A stretch of 9,559 nt of DNA from Glaesserella sp041814905. Its GTDB lineage: Bacteria > Pseudomonadota > Gammaproteobacteria > Enterobacterales > Pasteurellaceae. Positions 1 through 6,209 of the stretch are shown piece after piece. Positions within the stretch are counted from its first letter, which is position 1; each line of letters opens with the position of its first letter. Where the stretch lies: assembly GCF_041814905.1 (NCBI RefSeq), contig NZ_JBGXYA010000087.1, positions 1 through 9,559 on the forward strand. Direction: 5' to 3'. Under the pieces are notes generated by a model. It saw only the letters and a program-made list of their open reading frames with translations, ran no database searches and was not told where the DNA came from. Position numbers and translations under genes: made by a program.

Positions 1-272
1 AGTAGGGTTTGGGAGCCTTTTGCCAAGTGAGAATAGAGTTTTTTGTAATCTTCGGCAAGTGTTGCCAACAACGAAGCGGATTGTTCGAAATGTTTTTCCA
101 ACTGTTGTTTTTGTTCGTCGATTTTAGTGGTCGCCGCTTTCAAATCTTTTTCCAGTTTTTGCTGTTTTTGAGCGTTGGCGTTCGTCGCACGGAAAATAAC
201 GTAGCCTAAAATTAAGCCGACAACAAACGCTGCGATAATGGCAGTCCACACGTTTCCGGACCATTGTTCCAT
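1..272 (-). CDS. zapG: YhcB/ZapG family inner-membrane protein (DUF1043), 3' end beyond the window
   Basis: Ninety N-terminal residues are visible, starting from ATG at 272. The gene runs off the left edge with two bases of the next codon left over. Seen: a hydrophobic segment at residues about 9-27 (AIIAAFVVGLILGYVIF), then a charged Gln/Lys/Glu-rich coiled-coil stretch (about 33-62), then the family-typical pattern HFEQSASLLATLAEDYKKLY (61-80) followed by HLAKGSQTL. The membrane-anchor, coiled-coil and 'HF..SA.LL..LA.DY..LY.H.AK.S' layout matches E. coli YhcB (also called ZapG or LapD). That protein is known as an inner-membrane factor linking cell division with envelope synthesis. A clean ribosome site AAGGAG lies six bases upstream of the ATG. 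It is divergent from rplM; yhcB lies close to rplM-rpsI in E. coli too, which supports the call. The C-terminal half cannot be judged here. Confidence 0.9.
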   Translation of the reverse strand, partial: MEQWSGNVWTAIIAAFVVGLILGYVIFRATNANAQKQQKLEKDLKAATTKIDEQKQQLEKHFEQSASLLATLAEDYKKLYSHLAKGSQTL

Positions 273-278
273 AGAGAT

Positions 279-284
279 CTCCTT
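279..284 (-). promoter_or_regulatory. Ribosome binding site of yhcB/zapG
   Basis: On the minus strand AAGGAG lies six bases before ATG at 272 and fixes the start codon. I could not place a convincing minus-strand promoter in the AT-rich stretch 287-400. Confidence 0.8.
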
Positions 285-406
285 ATATAAAGTAATCACA
301 GGGTAATTATTTTTATCATTTTCTAAATAAGATGAGAAGTAAAAAAGAAAATGAATGTGTAAAATTTTGATATTGTCTACAAATCTAAAAAAATATCCAA
401 AAACCT

Positions 407-436
407 TTAGCAATTTATGTGTAATGTCTGTATAAT
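407..436 (+). promoter_or_regulatory. Promoter of rplM-rpsI with GC-rich discriminator
   Basis: A perfect -10 box TATAAT lies at 431-436. A partial -35 (TTAGCA, 407-412, 4 of 6 to TTGACA) sits 18 bases upstream. The A-rich tract at 383-405 could act as an UP element. Directly after the -10 comes CCCGCCACCC, the GC-rich discriminator typical of ribosomal promoters under negative stringent control by ppGpp/DksA. The -10 and discriminator are seen directly; the regulation is inferred from known ribosomal promoters. Transcription would begin near 443, giving a leader of about 130 bases. No other promoter-like match of this quality was seen in the 273-574 gap. Confidence 0.75.
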
Positions 437-442
437 CCCGCC

Positions 443-574
443 ACCCTGTTTTTGCACGGTATTCCCGCCGTGCAAGTTTGGTCTGAATTGACTCGAAGGG
501 GTTAAATTCTGCCGTATATAGGTAATATCCGTTTAGGATATTGGGTTTAAACTTTAAATTTTGGTATTTAATTA
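443..574 (+). promoter_or_regulatory. Structured 5' leader of rplM, candidate L13 autoregulatory element
   Basis: The untranslated leader holds two perfect stem-loops. The first is TTGCACGG (452-459) with CCGTGCAA (468-475) and an 8-base loop. The second is AATATCC (524-530) with GGATATT (536-542) and loop GTTTA. The 30 bases before the ATG at 575 are AU-rich and carry no Shine-Dalgarno sequence; the nearest G-rich stretch is GGG at 543-545. In E. coli, ribosomal protein L13 is known to repress its own operon through the rplM leader. A long structured leader with no SD fits that kind of translational control. That this leader binds L13 is inference, and the exact binding site cannot be read from the sequence alone. 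Confidence 0.6.
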
Positions 575-1003
575 ATGAAAACTTTTGTAGCAAAACCAGA
601 AACAGTTAAACGTGACTGGTATGTAGTAGATGCGACAGGTAAAACTTTAGGTCGTTTAGCTACTGAATTAGCACGTCGTCTTCGTGGTAAACACAAGGCT
701 GAGTACACTCCACATGTAGATACAGGTGATTACATCATCGTTATCAATGCGGAAAAAGTAGCGGTAACAGGCAAAAAAGAAACTGATAAAATCTACTACT
801 GGCACACTGGCTATGTAGGTGGTATCAAAGATGCAACCTTCAAAGAAATGATTGCTCGTCGTCCGGAAGCAGTGATTGAAATTGCGGTGAAAGGTATGTT
901 GCCAAAAGGTCCGTTAGGCCGTGCAATGTTCCGTAAATTAAAAGTGTATGCAGGTAACGAACACAACCACGCAGCACAACAACCACAAGTTTTAGATATC
1001 TAA
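575..1003 (+). CDS. rplM: 50S ribosomal protein L13
   Basis: 142 residues, the same length as E. coli L13 and nearly collinear with it. MKTF.AKPETVKRDWYVVDA opens the protein, RGKHKAEYTPHVDTGDYI follows at about 37-54, and the C-terminus holds VKGMLPKGPLGRAMFRKLKV (105-124) and ends in QPQVLDI. L13 is an early-assembly 23S rRNA-binding protein of the large subunit, and in E. coli also a repressor of its own operon. The ATG at 575 is certain from the family N-terminus although no ribosome site precedes it. It is first gene of the rplM-rpsI operon, with 15 bases to rpsI. Codon choice (CGT, GGT, GTA) looks like that of a highly expressed gene. Confidence 0.99.
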   Translation: MKTFVAKPETVKRDWYVVDATGKTLGRLATELARRLRGKHKAEYTPHVDTGDYIIVINAEKVAVTGKKETDKIYYWHTGYVGGIKDATFKEMIARRPEAVIEIAVKGMLPKGPLGRAMFRKLKVYAGNEHNHAAQQPQVLDI

Positions 1004-1018
1004 TCACGGAGCATAAAA

Positions 1019-1414
1019 ATGACAGCAGCAAATCAAAACTACGGCACAGGTCGCCGCAAAAGCTCTTCAGCTCGTGTATTTATCAAACCGGGCAATGGTA
1101 ACATTACCATTAACCAACGTTCTTTAGAAGTTTACTTCGGTCGCGAAACAGCTCGCATGATCGTTCGTCAACCATTAGAATTAGTTGAGTTAACAGATAA
1201 ATTAGATTTATACATCACAGTTAAAGGTGGTGGTATTTCTGGTCAAGCGGGTGCAATCCGTCACGGTATCACTCGTGCATTGATGGAATACGATGAAACT
1301 CTTCGTCCGGCATTACGTGCCGCGGGCTTTGTTACCCGTGATGCTCGTCGTGTTGAACGTAAAAAAGTGGGTTTACACAAAGCACGTCGTCGTCCACAAT
1401 ACTCAAAACGTTAA
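1019..1414 (+). CDS. rpsI: 30S ribosomal protein S9
   Basis: 131 residues against 130 in E. coli. The family motifs are present in order: YGTGRRKSSSARVFIKPGNG (8-27), INQRSLE.YFGRETARM (31-47), KGGGISGQAGAIRHGITRAL (69-88), and the basic C-terminal tail VERKKVGLHKARRRPQYSKR (112-131). The final SKR is the conserved tip that reaches toward the P-site tRNA in the small subunit. GGAG at 1008-1011 lies seven bases before the ATG and just past the rplM stop, so the gene is co-transcribed with rplM. The only visible oddity is the slightly divergent extreme N-terminus, which is normal for S9. Confidence 0.99.
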   Translation: MTAANQNYGTGRRKSSSARVFIKPGNGNITINQRSLEVYFGRETARMIVRQPLELVELTDKLDLYITVKGGGISGQAGAIRHGITRALMEYDETLRPALRAAGFVTRDARRVERKKVGLHKARRRPQYSKR

Positions 1415-1429
1415 TTTTACGTTTTATCG

Positions 1430-1460
1430 AAAAGGCAGGTTATCCTGCCTTTTTCTTTTC
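1430..1460 (+). terminator. Rho-independent terminator of rplM-rpsI
   Basis: AAAAGGCAGG (1430-1439), loop TTAT, CCTGCCTTTT (1444-1453), then TCTTTTC. This is a ten-base-pair perfect stem followed by a T-rich tract, 15 bases after the rpsI stop. Confidence 0.93.
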
Positions 1461-1471
1461 TATTTTAATCA

Positions 1472-1509
1472 GTTTAATACGTCGTTGTTTTCTATAAACT
1501 GTTTAATAC
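1472..1509 (+). repeat. Direct repeat GTTTAATAC x2 upstream of the yaaA promoter
   Basis: GTTTAATAC occurs at 1472-1480 and 1501-1509, 29 bases start to start. The second copy also forms the right half of the short palindrome TAAAC-T-GTTTA (1495-1505). The pair lies just upstream of the yaaA -10 box, where a regulator could bind. It does not match the OxyR half-site spacing as I remember it. The role is unknown and chance is possible in AT-rich DNA. Confidence 0.35.
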
Positions 1510-1515
1510 CGAATC

Positions 1516-1544
1516 CCGTCATCTGACAGGTTTTGTAGTATAAT
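1516..1544 (+). promoter_or_regulatory. Probable promoter of the yaaA operon
   Basis: A perfect TATAAT sits at 1539-1544, 36 bases before the yaaA ATG. The -35 region at 17-base spacing is poor (CCGTCA, 1516-1521, 3 of 6). CTGACA at 1523-1528 resembles a -35 but is only ten bases away and cannot pair with this -10. A weak -35 is compatible with activator dependence, which is inference. TCCCGC follows the -10. Confidence 0.6.
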
Positions 1545-1579
1545 TCCCGCTTAGTTAATTTTTGATAAAAGGTACTTAA

Positions 1580-2359
1580 ATGCTTGCCATTATTTCTCCT
1601 GCTAAAACCCTTGATTTTGAAACAAAAATTGAGGGTTTTGCATTTTCTCAGCCGAAACTGACCGCTTGTAGTCAACAGCTTATTGATATCTGCAAGCAAC
1701 TTACGCCTGCAGAACTTGGGTCGTTAATGTCAATTAGTGATAAATTAGCGAGCCTGAATGCTGCGCGTTTTGCAGAGTGGCAATCGGAACATAATGAACA
1801 AAATGCCAAAGCGGCGTTATTCGCCTTTAAAGGTGATGTGTATACCGGTTTGGATGCGGAAACGTTAACGAAAGAACAAATTTTGTATGCACAAAATCAT
1901 TTGAGAATGTTATCGGGTTTATACGGTTTGCTAAAGCCACTTGATTTAATGCAGCCTTATCGTTTAGAGATGGGAACTAAACTGGTAAACCCGAAAGGTA
2001 ACGATCTCTATGCGTTTTGGGGTAATATCATTACCGAAAATCTACAACAAGCGATTGATGAACAAGGCGATAATATTTTGATAAATTTGGCATCGGATGA
2101 ATATTTTGGTGCAGTAAAACCAAGTAAATTACAAGCGACTATAATCAAACCGGTATTTTTAGATGAGAAAAACGGTAAATATAAAGTCATTAGTTTCTAC
2201 GCCAAAAAAGCGCGAGGCATGATGGTGCGCTTTATGTTGCAAGTTCAACCAAGCAAAATAGAGCAGTTGAAAGATTTTAACTATGGTGGCTATTGGTTTG
2301 ACGCGGATAACTCTTCCGAATCAGAATTTGTGTTTAAACGTGAGGAGCAAAAAGCGTGA
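1580..2359 (+). CDS. yaaA: Peroxide stress protein YaaA (UPF0246)
   Basis: 259 residues against 258 in E. coli and collinear throughout. Family motifs: ISPAKTLD (5-12), ISDKLA.LNAARF (52-64), AFKGDVYTGL (82-91), LRMLSGLYG (108-116), LDLMQPYRLEMG (121-132), NLASDEYF (169-176), KPVFLDEKNGK.K.ISFYAKK (190-210) and ARGMM.RF (211-218). In E. coli YaaA is induced under hydrogen peroxide and lowers free intracellular iron, limiting Fenton damage; its biochemical activity is less clear. AAAAGG at 1567-1572 lies seven bases before the ATG. It is first of four overlapping genes, and its stop overlaps the next start by four bases (GTGA). A reverse-strand DNA uptake sequence lies in the early coding region, at about residues 19-30. 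Confidence 0.97.
   Translation: MLAIISPAKTLDFETKIEGFAFSQPKLTACSQQLIDICKQLTPAELGSLMSISDKLASLNAARFAEWQSEHNEQNAKAALFAFKGDVYTGLDAETLTKEQILYAQNHLRMLSGLYGLLKPLDLMQPYRLEMGTKLVNPKGNDLYAFWGNIITENLQQAIDEQGDNILINLASDEYFGAVKPSKLQATIIKPVFLDEKNGKYKVISFYAKKARGMMVRFMLQVQPSKIEQLKDFNYGGYWFDADNSSESEFVFKREEQKA
1661..1669 (-). repeat. DNA uptake sequence core (Apl type) inside yaaA
   Basis: ACCGCTTGT is the complement of the ACAAGCGGT core. On the minus strand the flank continues as a T-rich block and ATGCAAAA, agreeing with the extended Actinobacillus-type uptake sequence (about 1636-1669). Confidence 0.85.
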
Positions 2360-2913
2360 CAATGTTGCGAAAAATGGCTCTATTGCCACTCTTTTTATCC
2401 AGTTGTGCCGTGCATCAGGCGCAGTTCTCTATACCGGATAGAGTGACTTTTCAAGGTAAAACTTATGAAAAGGTAACGGATAATCAGATTGATGAGATGC
2501 AACAAATGCTTTATTTGGAACAAGGCAGTGCGAAAGATCCGGATCAGTGGCAACAGGGTATTTTGTTTTTTTTAGACCAAAATAGCCGAAATAAAACGCT
2601 TTCACAGCGAGCGGAGCTACGCCGTCAAGCTTTTTCTAAACAGATGGATACGGAGGCTCAGGTGGCAATTATTGAGAATGAATTGCGCAGCCAAGTACTG
2701 TATCCTCCGACAACGCGTTTTCAAAATTACCAGCTTGAAGTCACCCGTGGACGCGATTTATATTGTGGGTACGGGCAAATTCAATTCTCTGACAAGCGGT
2801 CTGTTTCGACAAAAAATTTGCAAAAAAGTAAATTGGCGGCTTATCTGCGGGATTTGAATCAACTTGCGCTTCAATTTGCTCAAATGCCTTGGTTGATCGA
2901 GTGTAAAAAATAA
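2356..2913 (+). CDS. Small predicted outer-membrane lipoprotein, function unknown
   Basis: 185 residues from GTG at 2356. GAGGAG (2342-2347) is eight bases from this GTG and 14 from the in-frame ATG at 2362, so GTG is favoured. Seen: a positively charged start (R5, K6), a short hydrophobic run and a lipobox LSSC ending in Cys17. The next residue is Ala rather than Asp, so export by Lol to the outer membrane is expected. The mature part is hydrophilic and Gln-rich (Q/E/R/K helical stretch at about 43-112). It then has a Y/G segment around DLYCGYGQIQF (134-144), and two further cysteines, C137 and C183, that could form a periplasmic disulfide. I do not recognise the family. It is fused into the yaaA-fieF transcript by a four-base overlap upstream and a one-base overlap (TAATG) downstream, so it probably serves the same stress or metal response, but that is inference. 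Confidence 0.85.
   Translation: MTMLRKMALLPLFLSSCAVHQAQFSIPDRVTFQGKTYEKVTDNQIDEMQQMLYLEQGSAKDPDQWQQGILFFLDQNSRNKTLSQRAELRRQAFSKQMDTEAQVAIIENELRSQVLYPPTTRFQNYQLEVTRGRDLYCGYGQIQFSDKRSVSTKNLQKSKLAAYLRDLNQLALQFAQMPWLIECKK
2792..2800 (+). repeat. DNA uptake sequence core (Apl type) inside the lipoprotein gene
   Basis: A perfect ACAAGCGGT is followed by CTGTTTC and then AAAAAATTTGCAAAAAA. This is a good extended uptake sequence, covering about 2792-2826. Confidence 0.88.
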
Positions 2914-3821
2914 TGAATCATGAATATGCAAAATATGTAAAACGTGCGGCGAATTTTGCCATTACCGTGGCAATTATACTCATTGTAGCGAAAGCTTTTG
3001 TGTGGTGGCACACCGGTTCAATGGCGATTTTAGCCGCAATGACGGATTCGGTTGTCGATTTACTTGCCTCATCAACCAATATTTTAATTCTGCGTTTTGC
3101 TTTGCGTCCTGCCGATGATGGCCATACTTTTGGTCACGGTAAAGCTGAATCGTTAGCGGCACTTGCTCAAAGCGCATTTATTGCCGGTTCTGCCGCATTT
3201 TTATTGCTACAAGGTGTGCAACGTTTAACGGAACCACAATTAATTGATGGCAGTGAATTGGGTATCGGTATCAGTATTTTTTCTGTTGTATTCACCGCCG
3301 TTTTAGTCGCATATCAACGTAAAGTTGTAAAATTAACGGGGAGTCCGGCGATTCAAGCGGATTCACTGCATTATCAAACCGACCTTTATATGAATGCGGC
3401 AATCTTAATTGCCATGGTATTAAATATGTACGGAATGGTTTATGCCGATGCGATTTTTGCGATTGGGATTGCGCTTTATATTCTGGTGAATGCCGGGAAA
3501 ATGCACTGGGAAGCGATGCATTCGCTACTGGATAAAGCTTTGCCGCAAGAAGAAGTCGATAAAATTTGGATGATTGCGCTGGAACATCCTTGCATTATCA
3601 GTATTCATGATCTCAAAACCCGTCGGGCAGGTGCGGTGCGATTTATTCAATTACATTTAGAATTAGATGATCATTTACCGTTGGTGACAGCGCACGATAT
3701 TACCGATAGCCTTGAGAAAAAAATCTTGGAGGCTTTTCCGTTATCTGAGGTGATTATTCACCAAGAACCGACCACAATTGTGCAAAAAGAAAAAGCGGAG
3801 AAAGCCCAATGTACCAAGTAA
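2913..3821 (+). CDS. fieF: Cation diffusion facilitator, FieF/YiiP type (Fe2+/Zn2+ efflux)
   Basis: 302 residues against 300 in E. coli, alignable without gaps over the metal sites. Six membrane segments are followed by a cytosolic C-terminal domain from about 208. Transport site A is intact: D45 and D49 (in TDSVVD) with H153 and D157 (in LHYQTD). The loop site keeps D68, H71 and H75 (PADDGHTFGHGKAES). The dimer-interface charge pair K77/D207 is conserved. Cytosolic site C keeps H232, H248, H261 and H283, but residue 285 is Glu (HQEP) where E. coli has Asp. The protein works as a proton antiporter exporting zinc, ferrous iron or related divalent ions from the cytosol. It starts within the stop codon of the lipoprotein gene (TAATG) with no strong ribosome site, so translational coupling is likely. 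Its end overlaps the next gene by 13 bases. Confidence 0.96.
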   Translation: MNHEYAKYVKRAANFAITVAIILIVAKAFVWWHTGSMAILAAMTDSVVDLLASSTNILILRFALRPADDGHTFGHGKAESLAALAQSAFIAGSAAFLLLQGVQRLTEPQLIDGSELGIGISIFSVVFTAVLVAYQRKVVKLTGSPAIQADSLHYQTDLYMNAAILIAMVLNMYGMVYADAIFAIGIALYILVNAGKMHWEAMHSLLDKALPQEEVDKIWMIALEHPCIISIHDLKTRRAGAVRFIQLHLELDDHLPLVTAHDITDSLEKKILEAFPLSEVIIHQEPTTIVQKEKAEKAQCTK

Positions 3822-4579
3822 TCGTTCATTTCAGTTATCAAAATTTTGAGCAAGATCCAGTGACGTTAATCAGCCAAGTGCTGAATCAATGGCGTTATAA
3901 CGGACAAGTTATCGGTCGTGAAATGGGGATAACGCACCATCAACATGAAACGCTATCAGAGTTTCAAGTGCGTGTTTCAACGCCTGAACAAGAGTCGCTG
4001 TTTCCTGAATATAATAATGAATATGTAAATGAAGCGTTATTACAGGCAGAAAATGCAGGGGTTCAATTTGAATATTTTGAACTTGTCGGCCGCGATTATA
4101 ATGCGGAAGAAACCGGCGCTACTGAACAGGCAACTTTTCAAATTATTTATACGACTTATGTAGAAACATGTTCGCCGATTTATAATGGGAAGACCTTTCG
4201 TCCGATTCCGCTTTATCGTTTCGGCGATCAACCTGAATTGACCGAAGCGATTATCAAATGGCAAGAAAATTGGCAATCATGCGATCAGTTACAAATGAAT
4301 GGTGGAGCATTGGAACAGCAAGCACTTACCGAAATCAGTGAATTTAATAGTGAGCTTAACCAGTATGGCAGATTAATCGGACAAGCATTGGAAAACTTAA
4401 CTTGCGTGCCGACCTACTATTATCTTTATCGTTTAGGCAAAGATGAAGCGACTGAACATCAACGTCAATGCCCAAGTTGCGGCGGTAAATGGAAATTGAC
4501 GGAACCTTTACACGGTATTTTCCACTTTAAGTGTGATGATTGCCGATTAGTTTCTAATTTGAGTTGGGAATTACAATAA
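3809..4579 (+). CDS. Zn-ribbon-containing protein, DUF2310-like, function unknown
   Basis: 256 residues. A C-terminal zinc ribbon is plain: CPSC (221-224) and CDDC (242-245), 17 residues apart, followed by LVSNLSWELQ. The N-terminal part (about 1-130) is an acidic globular region with no membrane segment or signal peptide, so the protein is cytosolic. It resembles the DUF2310 group, described only as Zn-ribbon proteins possibly binding nucleic acid; I assign it from memory of that family. GGAG at 3797-3800 is eight bases from the ATG at 3809, inside the end of fieF. The 13-base overlap ties its translation to the efflux pump, making a metal-linked role (zinc store, sensor or client) plausible but unproven. 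A hairpin about 50 bases downstream ends the operon. Confidence 0.87.
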   Translation: MYQVIVHFSYQNFEQDPVTLISQVLNQWRYNGQVIGREMGITHHQHETLSEFQVRVSTPEQESLFPEYNNEYVNEALLQAENAGVQFEYFELVGRDYNAEETGATEQATFQIIYTTYVETCSPIYNGKTFRPIPLYRFGDQPELTEAIIKWQENWQSCDQLQMNGGALEQQALTEISEFNSELNQYGRLIGQALENLTCVPTYYYLYRLGKDEATEHQRQCPSCGGKWKLTEPLHGIFHFKCDDCRLVSNLSWELQ

Positions 4580-4623
4580 GCCATTTTTGATCATTTTCAG
4601 TTATACCAAAAATCATTATACGC

Positions 4624-4651
4624 TTGCAAAAACGCAGTGAGTTTTTTATGC
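4624..4651 (+). promoter_or_regulatory. Weak candidate tcyP promoter overlapping the hairpin
   Basis: TTGCAA (4624-4629, 4 of 6) and TATGCT (4646-4651, 4 of 6) are separated by 16 bases. This is the only paired match I found close enough to serve tcyP without reading through the whole hairpin. Both boxes are poor, so the call is tentative. Confidence 0.25.
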
Positions 4652-4664
4652 TCACTGCGTTTTT
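4628..4664 (+). terminator. Terminator-like hairpin between the yaaA operon and tcyP
   Basis: AAAAACGCAGTGAG (4628-4641) and CTCACTGCGTTTTT (4651-4664) form a perfect 14-base-pair stem with a nine-base T-rich loop, ending in five T. It can end the upstream operon. It also lies only 22 bases before the tcyP ATG, too close for a complete promoter in between. It is therefore either overlapped by the tcyP promoter or is part of the tcyP leader. Confidence 0.85.
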
Positions 4665-4686
4665 GGGTCTTAAATTAGGAGTGCTT

Positions 4687-6021
4687 ATGACGATCTTAAA
4701 CTTGGTGGTATTTGCTGCAGAACTTGTGTTATTAGCGGTCATTTTTCGCAATAATCAAAAACTCGGACGAACCGTTTTCATTGCCTTATTACTCGGTTTG
4801 GCAGGTGGCGTATTATTACAAACGCTTTATGTTAAGGAAGAACTTACGACCACATTAGATTGGGTCAATTTGGTTGGAAACGGTTATGTACGCTTGTTAC
4901 AAATGATCGTTATGCCATTAGTTTTTATCTCAATTTTATCGGCCATTACCCGTTTAAATCAGGTCGGTTCATTAGGTAAAATCAGTTTTAGTGTGTTATC
5001 GGTATTAATTATTACCACTGCAATCTCTGCTGCAATCGGGATCGCTATGGTATATCTATTTGACCTGTCTGCCGAAGGCTTAGTTGCCGGTGAGCGTGAA
5101 TTGGCGGCTCAAGCGCGAGTCGACGGACGTGTCGAGCAAGTTAGTAACTTAAGTCTGCCCGGTATGTTATTGTCGTTTATTCCACGTAATCCGTTTGCAG
5201 AACTTACTGGTGCTAACCCAACATCTATTATCAGCGTCGTCATTTTTTCGGCTTTTTTAGGTGTTGCTGCATTAAGCTTGGCTAAAGAAGATAAAGCGTT
5301 GGGCGAGCGAATTGCACAAGGTGTTGATAGCTTGAACAAATTGATTATGCGGTTGGTGCGTTTTGTTATCCGTTTAACGCCTTACGGTGTATTTGCTTTA
5401 ATGATCCGAATGGGCGCAACTTCTGCTTGGGAAGATATTGTTAATCTAGGCAGTTTTATTGTGGCTTCTTATGCGGCAATTATTTTGATGTTTATTATTC
5501 ACGGCATATTACTGGCTTTATTTAAAGTCAGCCCGATTGATTATTACAAAAAAGTAATGCCAACATTAACCTTTGCATTCAGTTCCCGTTCAAGTGCGGC
5601 TACTTTGCCGTTGAATATTGAAACGCAAACCAATAAATTGGGGAATAGTAGTGTAATTGCCAATTTTTCGGCAACCTTCGGTGCCACAATCGGACAAAAC
5701 GGTTGTGCGGGGATTTATCCTGCAATGTTAGCCGTGATGGTGGCACCGACGGTCGGTGTTGATCCGTTTAGTTTACAGTATCTTGCCACCTTAATCTTGG
5801 TTGTTGCGATTGCTTCATTCGGTATTGCCGGAGTGGGTGGCGGAGCAACCTTTGCGGCGATTGTCGTGTTATCTGCATTAGATTTACCGCTTGCGTTGGT
5901 CGGTTTATTGATTTCAATTGAACCACTAATCGATATGGGACGTACAGCACTAAATGTGAACGGTGCAATGGTTGCAGGAACGATTACGAACAAAATATTA
6001 AACAATAACGATAAAATCTAA
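4687..6021 (+). CDS. tcyP: L-cystine:cation symporter TcyP (YdjN type, DAACS family)
   Basis: 444 residues from ATG 4687, preceded by AGGAG at 4677-4681 with five bases between. The frame is open further upstream to a TTG at 4624, but those codons run through the terminator hairpin, have no ribosome site, and E. coli YdjN begins where this ATG does. Family motifs: GNGYV.LLQMIVMPLVF (64-80), LTGANPTSIISVVIF (173-187), the re-entrant loop serines FAFSSRSSAA (296-305), FGATIGQNGCAG (331-342), AGVGGGATFAA (381-391) and the substrate-binding helix IDMGRTALNVNG (415-426). NGCAG and DMGRTALNV match the cystine importer rather than glutamate or dicarboxylate members. It should import L-cystine across the inner membrane by ion symport, supplying sulfur and cysteine. 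It appears monocistronic, with its own terminator. Confidence 0.93.
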   Translation: MTILNLVVFAAELVLLAVIFRNNQKLGRTVFIALLLGLAGGVLLQTLYVKEELTTTLDWVNLVGNGYVRLLQMIVMPLVFISILSAITRLNQVGSLGKISFSVLSVLIITTAISAAIGIAMVYLFDLSAEGLVAGERELAAQARVDGRVEQVSNLSLPGMLLSFIPRNPFAELTGANPTSIISVVIFSAFLGVAALSLAKEDKALGERIAQGVDSLNKLIMRLVRFVIRLTPYGVFALMIRMGATSAWEDIVNLGSFIVASYAAIILMFIIHGILLALFKVSPIDYYKKVMPTLTFAFSSRSSAATLPLNIETQTNKLGNSSVIANFSATFGATIGQNGCAGIYPAMLAVMVAPTVGVDPFSLQYLATLILVVAIASFGIAGVGGGATFAAIVVLSALDLPLALVGLLISIEPLIDMGRTALNVNGAMVAGTITNKILNNNDKI

Positions 6022-6038
6022 TTTGCAAAATAATTGAG

Positions 6039-6078
6039 AAAAACCACCGCTTGTTATCATAAAATCGGTGGTTTTTTT
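6039..6078 (+). terminator. Terminator of tcyP, containing an uptake sequence
   Basis: AAAAACCACCG (6039-6049) pairs with CGGTGGTTTTT (6066-6076), with a 16-base loop and a run of seven T (6072-6078). The left arm and loop include the reverse uptake core. Confidence 0.88.
6046..6054 (-). repeat. DNA uptake sequence core (Apl type) in the tcyP terminator
   Basis: ACCGCTTGT is the complement of ACAAGCGGT. Continuing on the minus strand come GGTTTTT and, further on, TTTTGCAAAT (about 6022-6054), so the extended motif is intact. It serves as one arm of the terminator, as is common for uptake sequences in this family. Confidence 0.88.
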
Positions 6079-6165
6079 AAATTTTGTTATATTCAATAAA
6101 TTAATTTCTATGGAAAACAAGTAAAGCACAGTTTGTGTAAATATTGATGTTTTTTCTTTAGTATG

Positions 6166-6193
6166 TTGACGCTATTTTTGAATGGATTACAAA
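6166..6193 (+). promoter_or_regulatory. Candidate promoter of the autotransporter gene
   Basis: TTGACG (6166-6171, 5 of 6) and TACAAA (6188-6193, 4 of 6) are separated by 16 bases. It would give a leader of about 140 bases. An alternative -10, TATACT (6219-6224), lies inside the palindrome below but has no good -35. The rest of the 6079-6341 gap is AT-rich with no further gene that I can support. Confidence 0.45.
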
Positions 6194-6209
6194 AACAATG
6201 TAGAAAATA

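Noticed and set aside
9..209. Plus-strand 66-codon open frame at the left edge
   Set aside because: It is antisense to yhcB, and its Phe-rich translation is what the Gln/Lys-rich coiled coil gives in reverse.
1523..1528. CTGACA as the -35 box of yaaA
   Set aside because: Only ten bases separate it from TATAAT, too close for sigma-70.
4624..4686. N-terminal extension of TcyP from TTG 4624 or ATG 4648
   Set aside because: These codons run through a perfect terminator hairpin and lack a ribosome site. The family start aligns with ATG 4687, which has AGGAG five bases upstream.
5594..5602. Haemophilus-type uptake core
   Set aside because: AAGTGCGGC differs at the last base from AAGTGCGGT and lies in conserved TcyP codons (SSAAT).
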